Assembly (NCBI GenBank): GCA_015654635.1
Contig: JAATGP010000023.1
Coordinates: forward strand, 1-64,000
Direction of reading: 5' to 3'
Length of the DNA: 64,000 bases
Source: Alphaproteobacteria bacterium
GTDB lineage: Bacteria > Pseudomonadota > Alphaproteobacteria > Micropepsales > Micropepsaceae
Shown here piece after piece: positions 45,119-54,404 of this stretch. Position 1 is the first letter of the stretch. Each line of letters starts with the position of its first letter. Made by a program: the position numbers and the translations under genes. A model generated the notes under the pieces. It was not told the origin of the DNA. It ran no database searches and saw only the letters and a list, made by a program, of their open reading frames with translations.

Positions 45119-46966
45119 CTATTCCTTGCTACCCAAAAAGTCCTTACGGCCGATCAGGCCGAGGGCCCAACGCGGCGGCTTGAGGTTCTGGAACAGGTGA
45201 ATCGGCACGCCCTCGCGCTTCATCATGTAGCCCTGCTGCGCCATCGAGAGGATGTTGTTCCAGGTGTAATAGATGACAAGGCCCGCCGGGAAGCTCGCGA
45301 ACATCACCGTGAAGATCAGCGGCATGAAGGCGAACATCTTGGCCTGAATGGGATCGGTGGGCGCCGGGTTCATCTTGAACTGCACCCATTGCGTCACACC
45401 CATCAGCAGCGGCCACAACCCGACATGGAGCACGAACACTGCCCCGCCCAGAATACCCGGCAGGCTCGCCGGCACGGTGAACGGCAAGAGGCCGAACAGG
45501 TTCAAATACGAAGTCGGATCGGGCGCCGACAGATCGCTGATCCAGCCCCAGAACGGCGCATGGAACATTTCGATGGTGACGATCTGCACTTTGTAGAAGG
45601 CAAACAGGATCGGGAACTGCACCAGCATGGGCAGACAGCCGGAGACCGGATTGATCTTCTCGCGCTTATAAAGCTCCATCATTTCTTGCTGCTGCTTGGC
45701 GGGATCGTCGCCAAACTTCTTCTTGATGGCTTCCATCTGCGGCTGCACCTTCTTCATCTTGCCCATCGATTTGAAGGAGGCGTTGGCCAGCGGGAAGAGC
45801 ACGATGCGGATCAGGATGGTCGCCAGGATAATGGCGAGGCCGAAATTGCCGACATAGTGGGAGATCTTGTCGAGCAGCCAGAACAGCGGTTTGGTCAGCA
45901 CGATGAACCAGCCCCAATCCACCGCATAATCGAAGCGGTTGATGCCGAGCGTGGTTTCATAGGTCTTTAGCTGCTCCACCACCTTGGCACCGGCGAAGAG
46001 GTGATGGGTGACGGTGACGGGTTTGCCCGGAGCGATGCTGCGCGCCCCCAGCGCATAATTGGCCTGATAGGATTTGGCCCCGCCGTAAGGCGTGGCCCGG
46101 AAGGCGCCGTTGAAGGCGTCGTTCTGCGGCGGAATGATCGCCGCCATCCAATATTTGTCGGTGATGCCGAGCCAGCCGCCAGTCGAATCAAAAGTCTTGG
46201 GCGCCGCGTCGTCCTTGTCGAAATCCTTATAGGTGGCGTCCTGCAGTTTGCCTTTGGCGGCGCCGATGAAGCCTTCATGCAGCAGCTGATAGGTCTGATG
46301 CGGCGGCACGCCATCGCGCACCACCAGCGCGTAAGGATAAAGCGTCACCGCCCCGCCCGAACTCTTGGTCACGCTGTCGCTGACCGTGAACATGTACTGG
46401 TCGTCGACCGTAATGGTGCGGGTGAAGACGAGGCCCTTGCCGTTATCCCAGCTAAGCGTCACCGGGTGGCCGGGTGAAAGCGTCGCGCCGCTTGTCACTT
46501 TCCAAGGCGTCTGGTCGCCGGGCACCGGCGTCTCGCGGTTCTGGGCGCTCCAGCCGAACTGGGCGAAATAGGGAAATTTGGAGCCCGACGGTGCCAGAAG
46601 ATCGATTTCCGGGCTCTTCTTGTCCACCGTCTCGCGATAATGCTTGAGCTTCAGATCGTCGAAGCGTGCACCCTTGATCAGGATGGAGCCGTTCACCGTC
46701 GGCGTGTTGATGGTGATGCGGGGCCCGCCGAGTTGCAGCGCCGCTTCGCGCGTCAGCTGCTGGGCGGCGGGGGCGGACACCCCTGGCGGCAGCGGAATGC
46801 TGGAGGGCGCCTCGGCTGAGGCCACCGGCTTTTTCTGCTGCAAAGCGAGTTTCTGAGCCTGCTCTTGCTGCAGCTTGGCCTGGGGCGCGGCAAAGAAAAA
46901 CCACCAGCCGCCCATGAACAGGGCCGAAAGGGCGAGGGCAACGAGCATATTGCGGTTGTCAGACAT
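45119..46966 (-). CDS. yidC: membrane protein insertase YidC
   Basis: A 615-residue insertase of the Gram-negative type. The first membrane segment is at residues 6-26 (LVALALSALFMGGWWFFFA), followed by a large periplasmic beta domain (about residues 60-365). Five-helix core segments are IILATILIRIVLFPLANASF, NPVSGCLPMLVQFPILFAFY and VMFASFPAGLVIYYTWNN. The conserved core Arg is in ILIRIVLF. Substrates arrive partly through the SRP whose RNA gene (ffs) is also in this window. Confidence 0.96.
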   Translation of the reverse strand: MSDNRNMLVALALSALFMGGWWFFFAAPQAKLQQEQAQKLALQQKKPVASAEAPSSIPLPPGVSAPAAQQLTREAALQLGGPRITINTPTVNGSILIKGARFDDLKLKHYRETVDKKSPEIDLLAPSGSKFPYFAQFGWSAQNRETPVPGDQTPWKVTSGATLSPGHPVTLSWDNGKGLVFTRTITVDDQYMFTVSDSVTKSSGGAVTLYPYALVVRDGVPPHQTYQLLHEGFIGAAKGKLQDATYKDFDKDDAAPKTFDSTGGWLGITDKYWMAAIIPPQNDAFNGAFRATPYGGAKSYQANYALGARSIAPGKPVTVTHHLFAGAKVVEQLKTYETTLGINRFDYAVDWGWFIVLTKPLFWLLDKISHYVGNFGLAIILATILIRIVLFPLANASFKSMGKMKKVQPQMEAIKKKFGDDPAKQQQEMMELYKREKINPVSGCLPMLVQFPILFAFYKVQIVTIEMFHAPFWGWISDLSAPDPTSYLNLFGLLPFTVPASLPGILGGAVFVLHVGLWPLLMGVTQWVQFKMNPAPTDPIQAKMFAFMPLIFTVMFASFPAGLVIYYTWNNILSMAQQGYMMKREGVPIHLFQNLKPPRWALGLIGRKDFLGSKE

Positions 46967-46982
46967 CGAAGTCCTATAAGTC

Positions 46983-47264
46983 CTAACGGGTGGGACGCGG
47001 TGGAACGGGGTCGTAGCCTTGGCTGCCGCCGAGCCACGAAATGGGATGGCAGCGGCTGAGACGGCGGACCGTCAAATACAGGCCTTTGAAGGGGCCGTGA
47101 ACCCGCAAGGCCTCAATAGCATAGTTGGAACAGGTCGGCATGAAGCGGCAAGACGGCGGCAGAAGCGGCGAAAGGAAATAGCGATAGAAACGGATCGGCG
47201 CGATCAGCAACGCCACGGCAATCTGCCGCAGGGCTCTAACCGCGTACATCGGACCGCTTTGCAT
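46983..47264 (-). CDS. yidD: membrane protein insertion efficiency factor YidD
   Basis: A 93-residue YidD protein. It has an amphipathic N-terminal helix ([20 protein letters not shown]) and the three-cysteine signature [16 protein letters not shown] with RLSRCHP. The ATG at 47264 lies nine bases after AGGAG; a GTG at 47270 is closer and also possible. The gene overlaps the end of rnpA, as is usual. Confidence 0.92.
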   Translation of the reverse strand: MQSGPMYAVRALRQIAVALLIAPIRFYRYFLSPLLPPSCRFMPTCSNYAIEALRVHGPFKGLYLTVRRLSRCHPISWLGGSQGYDPVPPRPTR

Positions 47265-47676
47265 CGTCACCGTCTCCTGCCCCCTCTTGGGCCAAAGCCG
47301 CCAGCTTGGCCGTCTGGCTGGCCAGCTTCACATGGGCTGCGGCCAGGATTTGGGCAAGGTCTTTTAGAAGCTCGTCATAGGGCCGCGTCAGGGTGGCGGT
47401 GCGGGCCACGAGAACATAATCGGTACGCTCGATCCCTTGCTCGGTCAGAATGGCTTGGGCTGCGGCTCTGAGGCGGCGTTTGGCGCGGTTGCGCTCCACG
47501 GCGCCGCCCACCTTGCGGCTGGCCGTAAAGCCGACGCGGATATGCCCGTCCTGGGCGGCGGGCTGCGGCGTGGCGCAGATTTCGAGGGTAAGGCCAGCCG
47601 CGCTTCTGCGCACGCCCTTTTGGGCGCGCAGGAAATCGGCTCGTTTTCGAAGATGGTCGGCCAACAGCCTTCCCAA
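47236..47676 (-). CDS. rnpA: ribonuclease P protein component
   Basis: A protein of about 146 residues, the protein subunit of RNase P. The RNR signature is [15 protein letters not shown], with [12 protein letters not shown] near the start and [12 protein letters not shown] before it. No ATG lies between the rpmH stop and the conserved region. The TTG at 47676 (after GAAGGGGG) or at 47664 are the best candidates. An ATG at 47739 would place the start inside rpmH. The C-terminal tail of about 30 residues is Ala-rich and acidic. Confidence 0.85.
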   Translation of the reverse strand: MGRLLADHLRKRADFLRAQKGVRRSAAGLTLEICATPQPAAQDGHIRVGFTASRKVGGAVERNRAKRRLRAAAQAILTEQGIERTDYVLVARTATLTRPYDELLKDLAQILAAAHVKLASQTAKLAALAQEGAGDGDDAKRSDVRG

Positions 47677-47713
47677 GGCCCGGCCCCCTTCAAGGATAGC
47701 GATAGGGCCGTAA

Positions 47714-47848
47714 TTAGGCCGAAAGCTTCGCCCGGCCATGGGCCCGGCGGCGCGACAGCACCTTGCGGCCGCCCTTGGTGGCCATACGGGCACGGAAGCC
47801 GTGGCGGCGTTTGCGCACGATGACGCTAGGCTGATAGGTGCGCTTCAT
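47714..47848 (-). CDS. rpmH: large ribosomal subunit protein bL34
   Basis: A 44-residue very basic protein, [20 protein letters not shown], then an R/K-rich stretch including [14 protein letters not shown] and ending KLSA. It matches bL34 from end to end. It is the first gene of the rpmH-rnpA-yidD-yidC-engB-argB run. A GGAGAAAG site lies just upstream. Confidence 0.96.
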   Translation of the reverse strand: MKRTYQPSVIVRKRRHGFRARMATKGGRKVLSRRRAHGRAKLSA

Positions 47849-48002
47849 AAGGCTTTCTCCGGTCGGCAAAAGAGGCGCGGGTTCTAAGCATTGGCCCCGC
47901 CCCTGTCAATGACCCTGGTGGAAAGGACTGCCTAACCCTTCCGCCCTATTTATCGGACTTAGCCTTTTTTTTGCCGGAGGACGGGCGCTTTATGCCCGTC
48001 AT

Positions 48003-49409
48003 ATGCGATTCCAGACGGGGCAGCTCCAGGGGGTATGGAGCCTCGTGGCCTATGGCCTGTCGGGGCGCATCCTTTTGCTGACCATTTTGTACGTCTTGGC
48101 CAGCGGGGCGCTGATCTTTTTGCCCGCCATGGGCCTCAAGGAGCGCGAACTTCTGGAGGATCACATCCTCTCGGCCGAGCTTACCATCCTGCCCTTCACC
48201 ACCCCCGGCCAGGATTGGCCCGACGAACTGCGCCAGAATCTGCTCGCCCATGCCAATGCCGACGAAGTTTTGCTGCGCCGGGCTTACCAGCGCGATTTCT
48301 TCCAGATCGGCAAGATGCATAGCCAGATCGACCGCACCATCGATCTCACCAAAGACCGCTTCGGCAATGACATCATCAATGCGCTGGATTGTCTGTTTCG
48401 CGGTGGCGTCCGCACTCTCCACGTCATTTCTCCGACCAGCATCAAAGATGCTCAATCCATCTCCATCATCTTGAGCGAGGCATCGATCCGGGGCGAACTC
48501 GTCACCTATGCTAAACGGGTGACCGAGGCCGCAGCCTTCATCTCTGGCCTCACCGGGGCGCTGGTCTTCCTCAGCCTTTATCTTGTTGTGGTCTCGCCGG
48601 TGCGGCGCATCACCCGCGCCATGGGCGCCTTCCACGAAAATCCCGAAGATGCCAGCCGCATCCACAGCCCTTCCAACCGAGCTGACGAGATTGGCGTTGC
48701 CGAGCGTGAACTCGCCGCCATGCAGCGCGATCTCTATGGCTATCTGCGCCAGAAAGCGCGTCTGGCGGCATTGGGCACCGCGGTCTCGCGCATCCAGCAC
48801 GACCTCAGAAACATCCTCGCCAATGCCCAGCTTGCCTCCGACCGCCTCGCCGCCAGTGAGGACCCGGAGGTCAAACGCCTGGCGCCGCGGCTGGTGATCG
48901 CCATCGACCGTGCCATCGCCCTTGCCACCACCACCCTCAAATACGGCCGCAGCGAAGATGCTCCGCCCCAGCGCAGCGAATTCTGCCTCTCGGCACTGGT
49001 GGACGAAACCGCCGCCGCGGTGCTGGAGCGGCGCAATGACATCGCCGTCAGCCTCGACAATCGCATTGCGCCGGGCTTCATCATCCATGCTGATCGCGAG
49101 CAACTTTTCCGCATTGTGCTCAATCTTCTGCGCAATGCGTTTGAAGCCTTAAAGGGAACTGGCGCTGTTACCATAACCGCGTCGCGCACCGGCACCGGCT
49201 GCGCCGTCGAGATCGCCGATACCGGCCCCGGCATTCCCATGGCGGTGCGCGCCAAACTGTTTCAACCCTTCGTCTCCGCCGCCCGCCCCGGCGGCTCCGG
49301 CCTCGGTCTTTCCATCGCCCGCGACTTAGCGCGTGGCCACGGCGGCGATGTCGTGCTGGTCTCGACGCAGGCCAATGGCACGGTGTTTCGCATCACCCTG
49401 CCGGGTTAG
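48003..49409 (+). CDS. orphan membrane sensor histidine kinase
   Basis: A 468-residue kinase. The first membrane segment is at about residues 20-45 (ILLLTILYVLASGALIFLP), then a periplasmic sensor part and a second segment near residues 180-202. A HAMP-type linker is followed by the H box AVSRIQHDLRNILANAQL (His near residue 267). The ATPase part has NLLRNAFEAL (N box), DTGPGIP (G1) and GGSGLGLSIARDLA (G2). No response regulator gene is next to it. The H box has HDLRN in place of the usual HELRTPL. Confidence 0.88.
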   Translation: MRFQTGQLQGVWSLVAYGLSGRILLLTILYVLASGALIFLPAMGLKERELLEDHILSAELTILPFTTPGQDWPDELRQNLLAHANADEVLLRRAYQRDFFQIGKMHSQIDRTIDLTKDRFGNDIINALDCLFRGGVRTLHVISPTSIKDAQSISIILSEASIRGELVTYAKRVTEAAAFISGLTGALVFLSLYLVVVSPVRRITRAMGAFHENPEDASRIHSPSNRADEIGVAERELAAMQRDLYGYLRQKARLAALGTAVSRIQHDLRNILANAQLASDRLAASEDPEVKRLAPRLVIAIDRAIALATTTLKYGRSEDAPPQRSEFCLSALVDETAAAVLERRNDIAVSLDNRIAPGFIIHADREQLFRIVLNLLRNAFEALKGTGAVTITASRTGTGCAVEIADTGPGIPMAVRAKLFQPFVSAARPGGSGLGLSIARDLARGHGGDVVLVSTQANGTVFRITLPG

Positions 49410-49520
49410 GATGGCGGGCTCCCATGGCGACCGTCTCAGACTTTACGCCGCACAAAGGCGGTCCCGTCATGGTGTTTCGGAAAGTCTCGCGTTAGGGTTG
49501 CCGTCATGCTGGAGGGTAGC

Positions 49521-50414
49521 ATGAAGCCCATATGGGGTTGGATCATCGGCGGCGCGGTGGTGATCGGCGCCATTGTCCTGTTGGCGCACGACCAAGCAGG
49601 CAAGCACCGTCAGATTGACCTGTGCCTGCGCGCGACGCGCCAAAGCGCCGTCGACGCCTGCACAAAGGCGATCGCGTCCGGTGGTGCGGATGGCCTATGG
49701 CGTGCTTATGTCACGCGAGCCAACGCTTATGTATCGCTGCACCAATACGCGAAGGCGTTAAGCGATTTTGATACCGTCATTCGTCAGAATCCCGGCAGCG
49801 CGGCGGAGTATGTTTGGGTCGCTTATATCGACCGCGGCCAAACCTATTGGGCCCTGCATCAATACGGCAAGGCGCTGAACGATTTCGATACGGTCATTCG
49901 TCGGAACCGTACCGGTCAAACGGCCTTGGTCGTTGCTGCTTATATGGATGGCGCCAACGTCTATATGGCTCAACACCAATATGAAAAGGCAGTGGCCTAT
50001 TTGGACACGGCCGTTCGTCTCAATGCACCCGGCAGCGCGGGTTTCACCCAAACGCGGGGCATCCTTTTAAACAACCGATGTTGGGCGCGGGCGATTTGGG
50101 GTCAGCAACTCAATGTGGCTCTTGCCGATTGCAATGAAGCGGTCTCGCTGCATCCCAACCGCGCCACCTTTCTCGGCAGTCGTGCGTTGGTACAGTTTCG
50201 GCAGGGAAACTACGCGGCCGCCATTGCTGACGGCGACGAGGCTATCGCCCTTGCAAAGCGTAAAGGGGCCGACGTTTTCTACATCAGGGGGTTGGCCAAG
50301 CTAAAGATCGGCGACCGGCATGATGGGCAGGCGGATATCGACGCTGCGGAAAAAATCAATCCCGCCATCGCAGGCACCTATGCTGCCTGGGGCGTGCCGC
50401 CTGCAAACAAATGA
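49521..50414 (+). CDS. membrane-anchored TPR protein
   Basis: A 297-residue protein with an N-terminal membrane segment (IIGGAVVIGAIVLLA, about residues 7-22). At least four TPR-like repeats follow: YVSLHQYAKALSDFDTVIR, YWALHQYGKALNDFDTVIR, YMAQHQYEKAVAYLDTAVR and FRQGNYAAAIADGDEAIAL. The first two repeats are very similar at DNA level, so they duplicated recently. The ATG at 49521 follows GGAGG by five bases. Function is unknown; TPRs mediate protein contacts. Confidence 0.8.
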   Translation: MKPIWGWIIGGAVVIGAIVLLAHDQAGKHRQIDLCLRATRQSAVDACTKAIASGGADGLWRAYVTRANAYVSLHQYAKALSDFDTVIRQNPGSAAEYVWVAYIDRGQTYWALHQYGKALNDFDTVIRRNRTGQTALVVAAYMDGANVYMAQHQYEKAVAYLDTAVRLNAPGSAGFTQTRGILLNNRCWARAIWGQQLNVALADCNEAVSLHPNRATFLGSRALVQFRQGNYAAAIADGDEAIALAKRKGADVFYIRGLAKLKIGDRHDGQADIDAAEKINPAIAGTYAAWGVPPANK

Positions 50415-50416
50415 CA

Positions 50417-50470
50417 GCGCGCGATCTCGTCCGCAGCCACGGCGGCGATGTCGTGCTGGTTTTGACGGGA
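50417..50470 (+). pseudogene. remnant of a histidine kinase G2-box region
   Basis: One frame reads ARDLVRSHGGDVVLVLTG. The intact kinase 1.1 kb upstream has ARDLARGHGGDVVLVSTQ. The DNA CACGGCGGCGATGTCGTGCT is identical in both. It is therefore a copied piece of the kinase 3' end stranded behind the TPR gene. The rest of the 230-base gap shows nothing else I can identify. Confidence 0.7.
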
Positions 50471-50644
50471 GCACTATTCTGCAGGGGTAAGGGGCGTTCG
50501 CTGCAGCCATAGTCTCGCGCCCCCAGCAAGCGAGCTTAGGGGGAGCCCACGTCAACTTGTTTCCATCGAGCATACAAGCGAAGGCTGGCGGAACCGGCCT
50601 CCCCTCTCGGCGTTAGAAACAGCGACCTCTGAAGGGAGACATCT

Positions 50645-50926
50645 ATGCGATCTCTGAAAAACGCCGCAGCCGTGACGGCAATTGCAATGTTCGCGGCTAC
50701 CGGCAGTCTCATCGCCACCGCCCAGCCTGCCGCCGCCCGCATTGCCTGTAATGCCGAAGGCGATTGCTGGCATACCGACAAGACCTACCATTATGACCGC
50801 GGCGTCAAAGTCGTGGTCCATCCCGATAGCTGGTACTTCCATCAAAGCTGGGACAAGGACCATCGCTATCATGAACATCATGACGACCGTGGCTATTACC
50901 GCAACGGCGCCTGGGTGCACTTCTAA
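50645..50926 (+). CDS. small secreted His/Tyr-rich protein
   Basis: A 93-residue protein with a clear signal peptide (cleavage near residue 34, PAAARIA). The mature part has two cysteines (IACNAEGDCWH) and many His, Tyr and Asp residues (DKDHRYHEHHDDRGYYRNG), which could bind metal. GAAGGGAG lies upstream of the ATG. Similar short secreted proteins are common in rhizobia-like genomes; I cannot name a function. Confidence 0.75.
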   Translation: MRSLKNAAAVTAIAMFAATGSLIATAQPAAARIACNAEGDCWHTDKTYHYDRGVKVVVHPDSWYFHQSWDKDHRYHEHHDDRGYYRNGAWVHF

Positions 50927-50941
50927 GGCCCGACCGCGCGG

Positions 50942-51053
50942 CTCAGCATGACGGAAGGATGAGCAAAAATAATCCCGTCATGCTGAGGTGCTCCGCGCGC
51001 AATTGCGGCCACAGCAGGTCTGCGCCATTCGGGCGCGGAGCCTCGAAGCACGC
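50942..51053. repeat. dispersed palindromic intergenic repeat, copy B
   Basis: CTCAGCATGACGG is followed 19 bases later by its inverse CCGTCATGCTGAG. GTGCTCCGCGC pairs with GCGCGGAGC, followed by CTCGAAGCAC. The same words occur in copy A at 37.0-37.1 kb. The element fills the gap between the small secreted protein gene and the SDR gene, and could act as a transcript end for both. Confidence 0.7.
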
Positions 51054-51062
51054 CAGATTTCT

Positions 51063-51788
51063 TTACTGCGTCAGCGCTTTCTCGACAGCTTGTGCCAAAC
51101 TTAATCCCGCATAATCTTGCGCCCCAAACAGGCGGCCGCTGACGCCATCGTTCAGTACCGCTGGCACTAGGGCGGCAGGTATCACGCTGGCGGGATCGTT
51201 GGGGGCTTTGGGGCCGCCCAGATCGGTGCGCAGCCAGCCGGGATCGAGCAGATTCATCGCAACGCCGGTGCCTTTCAGCATCGGGGTGAAGTCGCGCACG
51301 AATTTGTCGACCGCCGCTTTTGAAATTGCGTAAGCCGTCAGTTGCGGCTCGTTGACGATGCCCGAGGTAACATTGATCACCCGGCCCCATTTGCGCGCCA
51401 GCATCGGGGGCACCAGGCGGTGGCATATCCGCGCCAGAGCAATGACATTGACCTCGAAACTTTTGCGGAAATCTTCCGCCGGAATGTCCCAGGGATTGTC
51501 ACGCCACGGCGTCATGATGGCCGCATTGTTGTAGACAATATCGATCTCGTGGTTCAGCGCCGCATCCAGCATGGCATCGACCTGTGCCTGATCCGATAGC
51601 TCCCCGCCCACGCTGACAACGTGCACGCCCAACTCTTCCAGCTTGCGGGCCAGCGTATGCGTATGGGCGGCATCCCGGCTGTGCAGCACCAGATTGCAGC
51701 CGAGCTTGGCCAAGCCTTCGCTGACATGCACGCCGACGCCGCGGCTGGCGCCGGTCACCAGTGCCCATTTGCCTTGAAGCGTTTGCAT
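51063..51788 (-). CDS. short-chain dehydrogenase/reductase
   Basis: A 241-residue classical SDR. The cofactor motif is VTGASRGVGVHVSEG (about residues 11-25), followed by YNNAAIMTP (NNAG-like). The active site is the Ser in NVTSGIVNE with YAISK (Tyr-x-x-x-Lys). The substrate cannot be predicted. It lies 15 bases beyond the purK stop on the same strand, so it may be co-transcribed with purEK. Confidence 0.88.
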   Translation of the reverse strand: MQTLQGKWALVTGASRGVGVHVSEGLAKLGCNLVLHSRDAAHTHTLARKLEELGVHVVSVGGELSDQAQVDAMLDAALNHEIDIVYNNAAIMTPWRDNPWDIPAEDFRKSFEVNVIALARICHRLVPPMLARKWGRVINVTSGIVNEPQLTAYAISKAAVDKFVRDFTPMLKGTGVAMNLLDPGWLRTDLGGPKAPNDPASVIPAALVPAVLNDGVSGRLFGAQDYAGLSLAQAVEKALTQ

Positions 51789-51803
51789 CGGGAGATTCCT
51801 TCT

Positions 51804-52865
51804 TCAGCCCTTCGGCGTGATCCAATTGACATGGCCCATTTTGCGGCCGGGGCGGATGTCGCGTTTGCCATAAAGATGCAGGGCGCCGCCGTTTTGCGAC
51901 AGGGCCTGCCAGTCGGCAGCTTCTTCGCCGATCAGGTTTTGCATCACCGCATCGCTATGGCGCGCGGGATTGCCCAAGGTCCAGCCCGCCACCGCACGGA
52001 TATGCTGCTCGAACTGGCTGACCAGACAGGCATCCATGGTCCAATGCCCTGAATTATGCACCCGCGGGGCGATCTCGTTGACGATCAGGGTGCCGTCTTT
52101 GCCGACAAACAGTTCCACCGCAAACACGCCGATATAATCGAGGCCCTCGCCAATGCTGCGGGCGATATGCAGCGCGTTTTCCGCCGCCTCCGCTGAGAGC
52201 GGCGAGGGCACGGTGGAGCGGTGCAGAATATGATTGCGATGCACATTGTGCGGCGGGTCATAGGCGGCAAAGCTGCCATCGCTGCCCCGCGCCGCGATGA
52301 TCGAGGCCTCATAGGCAAAATCGACAAAGCGTTCGGCGATGCAAGGCACGCCGCCCAATTTTTCAAAGGCCGTCACGGCTTCTGCCGCCGTCGCCACCAT
52401 GGCCTGGCCTTTGCCGTCATAACCAAAGCGCCGCGTCTTGAGCACCGAGGGCCCTTGCACTTGGGCCGCGTCTTCGGCCGTCGCCACGGCCAAGAATTGC
52501 GGCGTCTTCAGCCCCAGCGAGGCGATGAAGTTTTTCTCCAGCAGGCGGTCTTGCGTCAGCGCCAGGGCCCGTTCGTTGGGGCGTAAGGCGACGCGGGAGG
52601 CGACAAACGCCGCTGTCTCCGCCGGCACGTTTTCGAATTCATAGGTCACCGCATCGCAGGCCCCGGCGAAACGGGCCAGAGCTTCGGTGTCGGTGTAAGC
52701 CGCCAGCGTATGAGCGGTGGCGACCTCGAACCCGGGCGCCTCGGCCTTGTCGCAATAGACGTGGGTTTTCAGGCCCAGCCGCGCTGCGGAAAGGCTCAGC
52801 ATGCGCGCCAGCTGGCCGCCGCCCAGAATGCCGATGGTGCCGCCAGGGGGAACGGGACTGCTCAT
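51804..52865 (-). CDS. purK: 5-(carboxyamino)imidazole ribonucleotide synthase
   Basis: A 353-residue ATP-grasp enzyme of purine synthesis that carboxylates AIR to N5-CAIR. It has [18 protein letters not shown] at the N-terminus, [12 protein letters not shown], and [20 protein letters not shown] near the C-terminus. The ATG overlaps the purE stop as ATGA, so translation is coupled. Confidence 0.95.
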   Translation of the reverse strand: MSSPVPPGGTIGILGGGQLARMLSLSAARLGLKTHVYCDKAEAPGFEVATAHTLAAYTDTEALARFAGACDAVTYEFENVPAETAAFVASRVALRPNERALALTQDRLLEKNFIASLGLKTPQFLAVATAEDAAQVQGPSVLKTRRFGYDGKGQAMVATAAEAVTAFEKLGGVPCIAERFVDFAYEASIIAARGSDGSFAAYDPPHNVHRNHILHRSTVPSPLSAEAAENALHIARSIGEGLDYIGVFAVELFVGKDGTLIVNEIAPRVHNSGHWTMDACLVSQFEQHIRAVAGWTLGNPARHSDAVMQNLIGEEAADWQALSQNGGALHLYGKRDIRPGRKMGHVNWITPKG

Positions 52866-53341
52866 GCTTCGGGGGTTTCGGGCACGCCGTCGGTCTGGGC
52901 TTGGCGCCACGCCGCCAGCCGCGCCGCTACAGCGGGATCCGACAGCGCCAGGATGGCGGCGGCAAAGAGGGCCGCGTTCTTGGCGCCTGCCTCACCTATG
53001 GCAAAGGTGGCCACCGGCACGCCGCCCGGCATCTGCACGATGGAATAAAGGCTATCCAAGCCCTTCAACGCCTTGGATTCGACCGGCACGCCCAGCACCG
53101 GCAATGGGGTCATGGCGGCGGTCATGCCGGGCAGATGGGCCGACCCGCCGGCACCGGCGATAATGATTTTCAGGCCACGCCCGGCGGCTGTCTTGGCATA
53201 ATCCGCCATCCGGTCGGGGGTGCGGTGGGCGGAGATGATTTTGGTCTCGAAGGCGATGCCCAATGCGTCCAGAATGGCGGCGGCAGGCTTCAGGGTGGGC
53301 CAATCAGACCCGCTTCCCATGATGATACCAACTTGCGGCAT
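52862..53341 (-). CDS. purE: N5-carboxyaminoimidazole ribonucleotide mutase
   Basis: A 159-residue class I PurE that turns N5-CAIR into CAIR. The signature [14 protein letters not shown] opens the protein, followed by [10 protein letters not shown] (catalytic His region) and [12 protein letters not shown]. The start at 53341 fits the family; an upstream in-frame start adds 19 unrelated residues. It is first in the purE-purK pair. Confidence 0.95.
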   Translation of the reverse strand: MPQVGIIMGSGSDWPTLKPAAAILDALGIAFETKIISAHRTPDRMADYAKTAAGRGLKIIIAGAGGSAHLPGMTAAMTPLPVLGVPVESKALKGLDSLYSIVQMPGGVPVATFAIGEAGAKNAALFAAAILALSDPAVAARLAAWRQAQTDGVPETPEA

Positions 53342-53476
53342 ACTGGCTTTCCGAATCGCGCGCTGTTTGAAGGCTTGTTTATAGGGGCGGCAGAGCACAG
53401 CGAAAAGTGTTGTGGCGCCGCGTTAATACTTTATTGGGGAAGATAAGCGAATTCTTAACGAACGGCTGAGGTCGGC

Positions 53477-54190
53477 ATGAAGATCGAAAAGACCAGCACG
53501 CCCCGCTCGGTAGGGGCCACGGCTTATGCCCGCGCCGCCAAAGCTGCCGATACGGTGCAGGCGCCGCCGCCGGTTACCGCTGCGGCCAGTGTGCTCGGCA
53601 TTCCGGAAGCCGAATTCACCCCGCGGGTGCGCGACGCCATCATGACCCTGATGGGCGAGGTCGATAACCTGCGCAAAGAGCTGCAAAAAACGCAGGAACG
53701 GCTGGAAGCGGTGGAAAAGACCGCCGATCAGGATCACCTTTTGCCGCTTTTGAACCGCCGTGCCTTTGTCCGCGAGCTGACCCGCTATATTTCCTTTGCG
53801 GGCCGCTACGGCACCCCGGCGACACTGCTCTATTTCGACCTCGACGGCTTCAAACAGGTCAACGACACCTATGGCCACGCCGCGGGCGATGCCGTGCTGG
53901 GCCATTTCGCCGACACGCTTCTGGCCCAAACCCGCGACAGCGACGTGGTGGGTAGGCTGGGCGGCGACGAATTCGGCGTGCTCCTTGCCCATGCTACGGT
54001 GGCGCAAGGCCGCGTCAAAGCCGATCTTCTGGCCAGGAATTTGGAAGCCAGCCCGACACAATGGCAAGGCCAGCCGATTCCCATCGCCTTTTCCTACGGT
54101 GCTTTTGAACTCAAAGGCGACGACACCCCCGACCTCGCCATGGCTCGAGCCGACGAAGCGATGTACGCGCAGAAAAAGGGCAGCCGATAG
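53477..54190 (+). CDS. diguanylate cyclase (GGDEF protein)
   Basis: A 237-residue soluble protein. The N-terminal 60 residues are of low complexity, then a coiled coil (LMGEVDNLRKELQKTQERLE, about residues 56-75) and a GGDEF domain (about residues 85-235). The active site is RLGGDEFGVLL and substrate contacts are in FDLDGFKQVNDTYGHAAGD. The usual DxLTGLxNRR start is changed to HLLPLLNRR. No RxxD inhibitory site is seen five residues before GGDEF (DSDVVGRLGGDEF). It should make c-di-GMP, which in related bacteria affects pili and motility. Confidence 0.9.
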   Translation: MKIEKTSTPRSVGATAYARAAKAADTVQAPPPVTAAASVLGIPEAEFTPRVRDAIMTLMGEVDNLRKELQKTQERLEAVEKTADQDHLLPLLNRRAFVRELTRYISFAGRYGTPATLLYFDLDGFKQVNDTYGHAAGDAVLGHFADTLLAQTRDSDVVGRLGGDEFGVLLAHATVAQGRVKADLLARNLEASPTQWQGQPIPIAFSYGAFELKGDDTPDLAMARADEAMYAQKKGSR

Positions 54191-54403
54191 CTACGCGATA
54201 ATATCCGGCAGAAGCTCGTTCTCGATCTGGGCGATCTGATCTTTCAGTTGCAGCTTGCGCTTTTTCAGCCGCGTCAGCTGCATGATATCGGGATGGGCCA
54301 CCAAGGCATCGATCGCGGTATCGAGGTCGCGATGTTCCTGGGTCAGTTCGGCCAGTTTGGCACGCAACGCCACCTGTTCCGGGGCCGTGACTTGGCTCGT
54401 CAT
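54191..54403 (-). CDS. DUF465 (YdcH-like) small protein
   Basis: A 70-residue helical protein of the YdcH/DUF465 kind. HRDLDTAIDALVAHP and QLTRLKKRKLQLKDQIAQIE are typical. The ATG lies one base after the ubiX stop, so it is translated with ubiX. A related gene lies on the other side of ubiX. Function of the family is unknown. Confidence 0.85.
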   Translation of the reverse strand: MTSQVTAPEQVALRAKLAELTQEHRDLDTAIDALVAHPDIMQLTRLKKRKLQLKDQIAQIENELLPDIIA

Positions 54404-54404
54404 C

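Noticed and set aside
47946-49103. A 385-codon minus-strand frame over the histidine kinase
   Set aside because: It is antisense to a kinase with all catalytic boxes, and shows no domain of its own.
50927-51062. CRISPR-like repeats suggested by repeated GTCATGCTGAG words
   Set aside because: Only inverted copies are present, without regular spacers. It fits a palindromic intergenic element.
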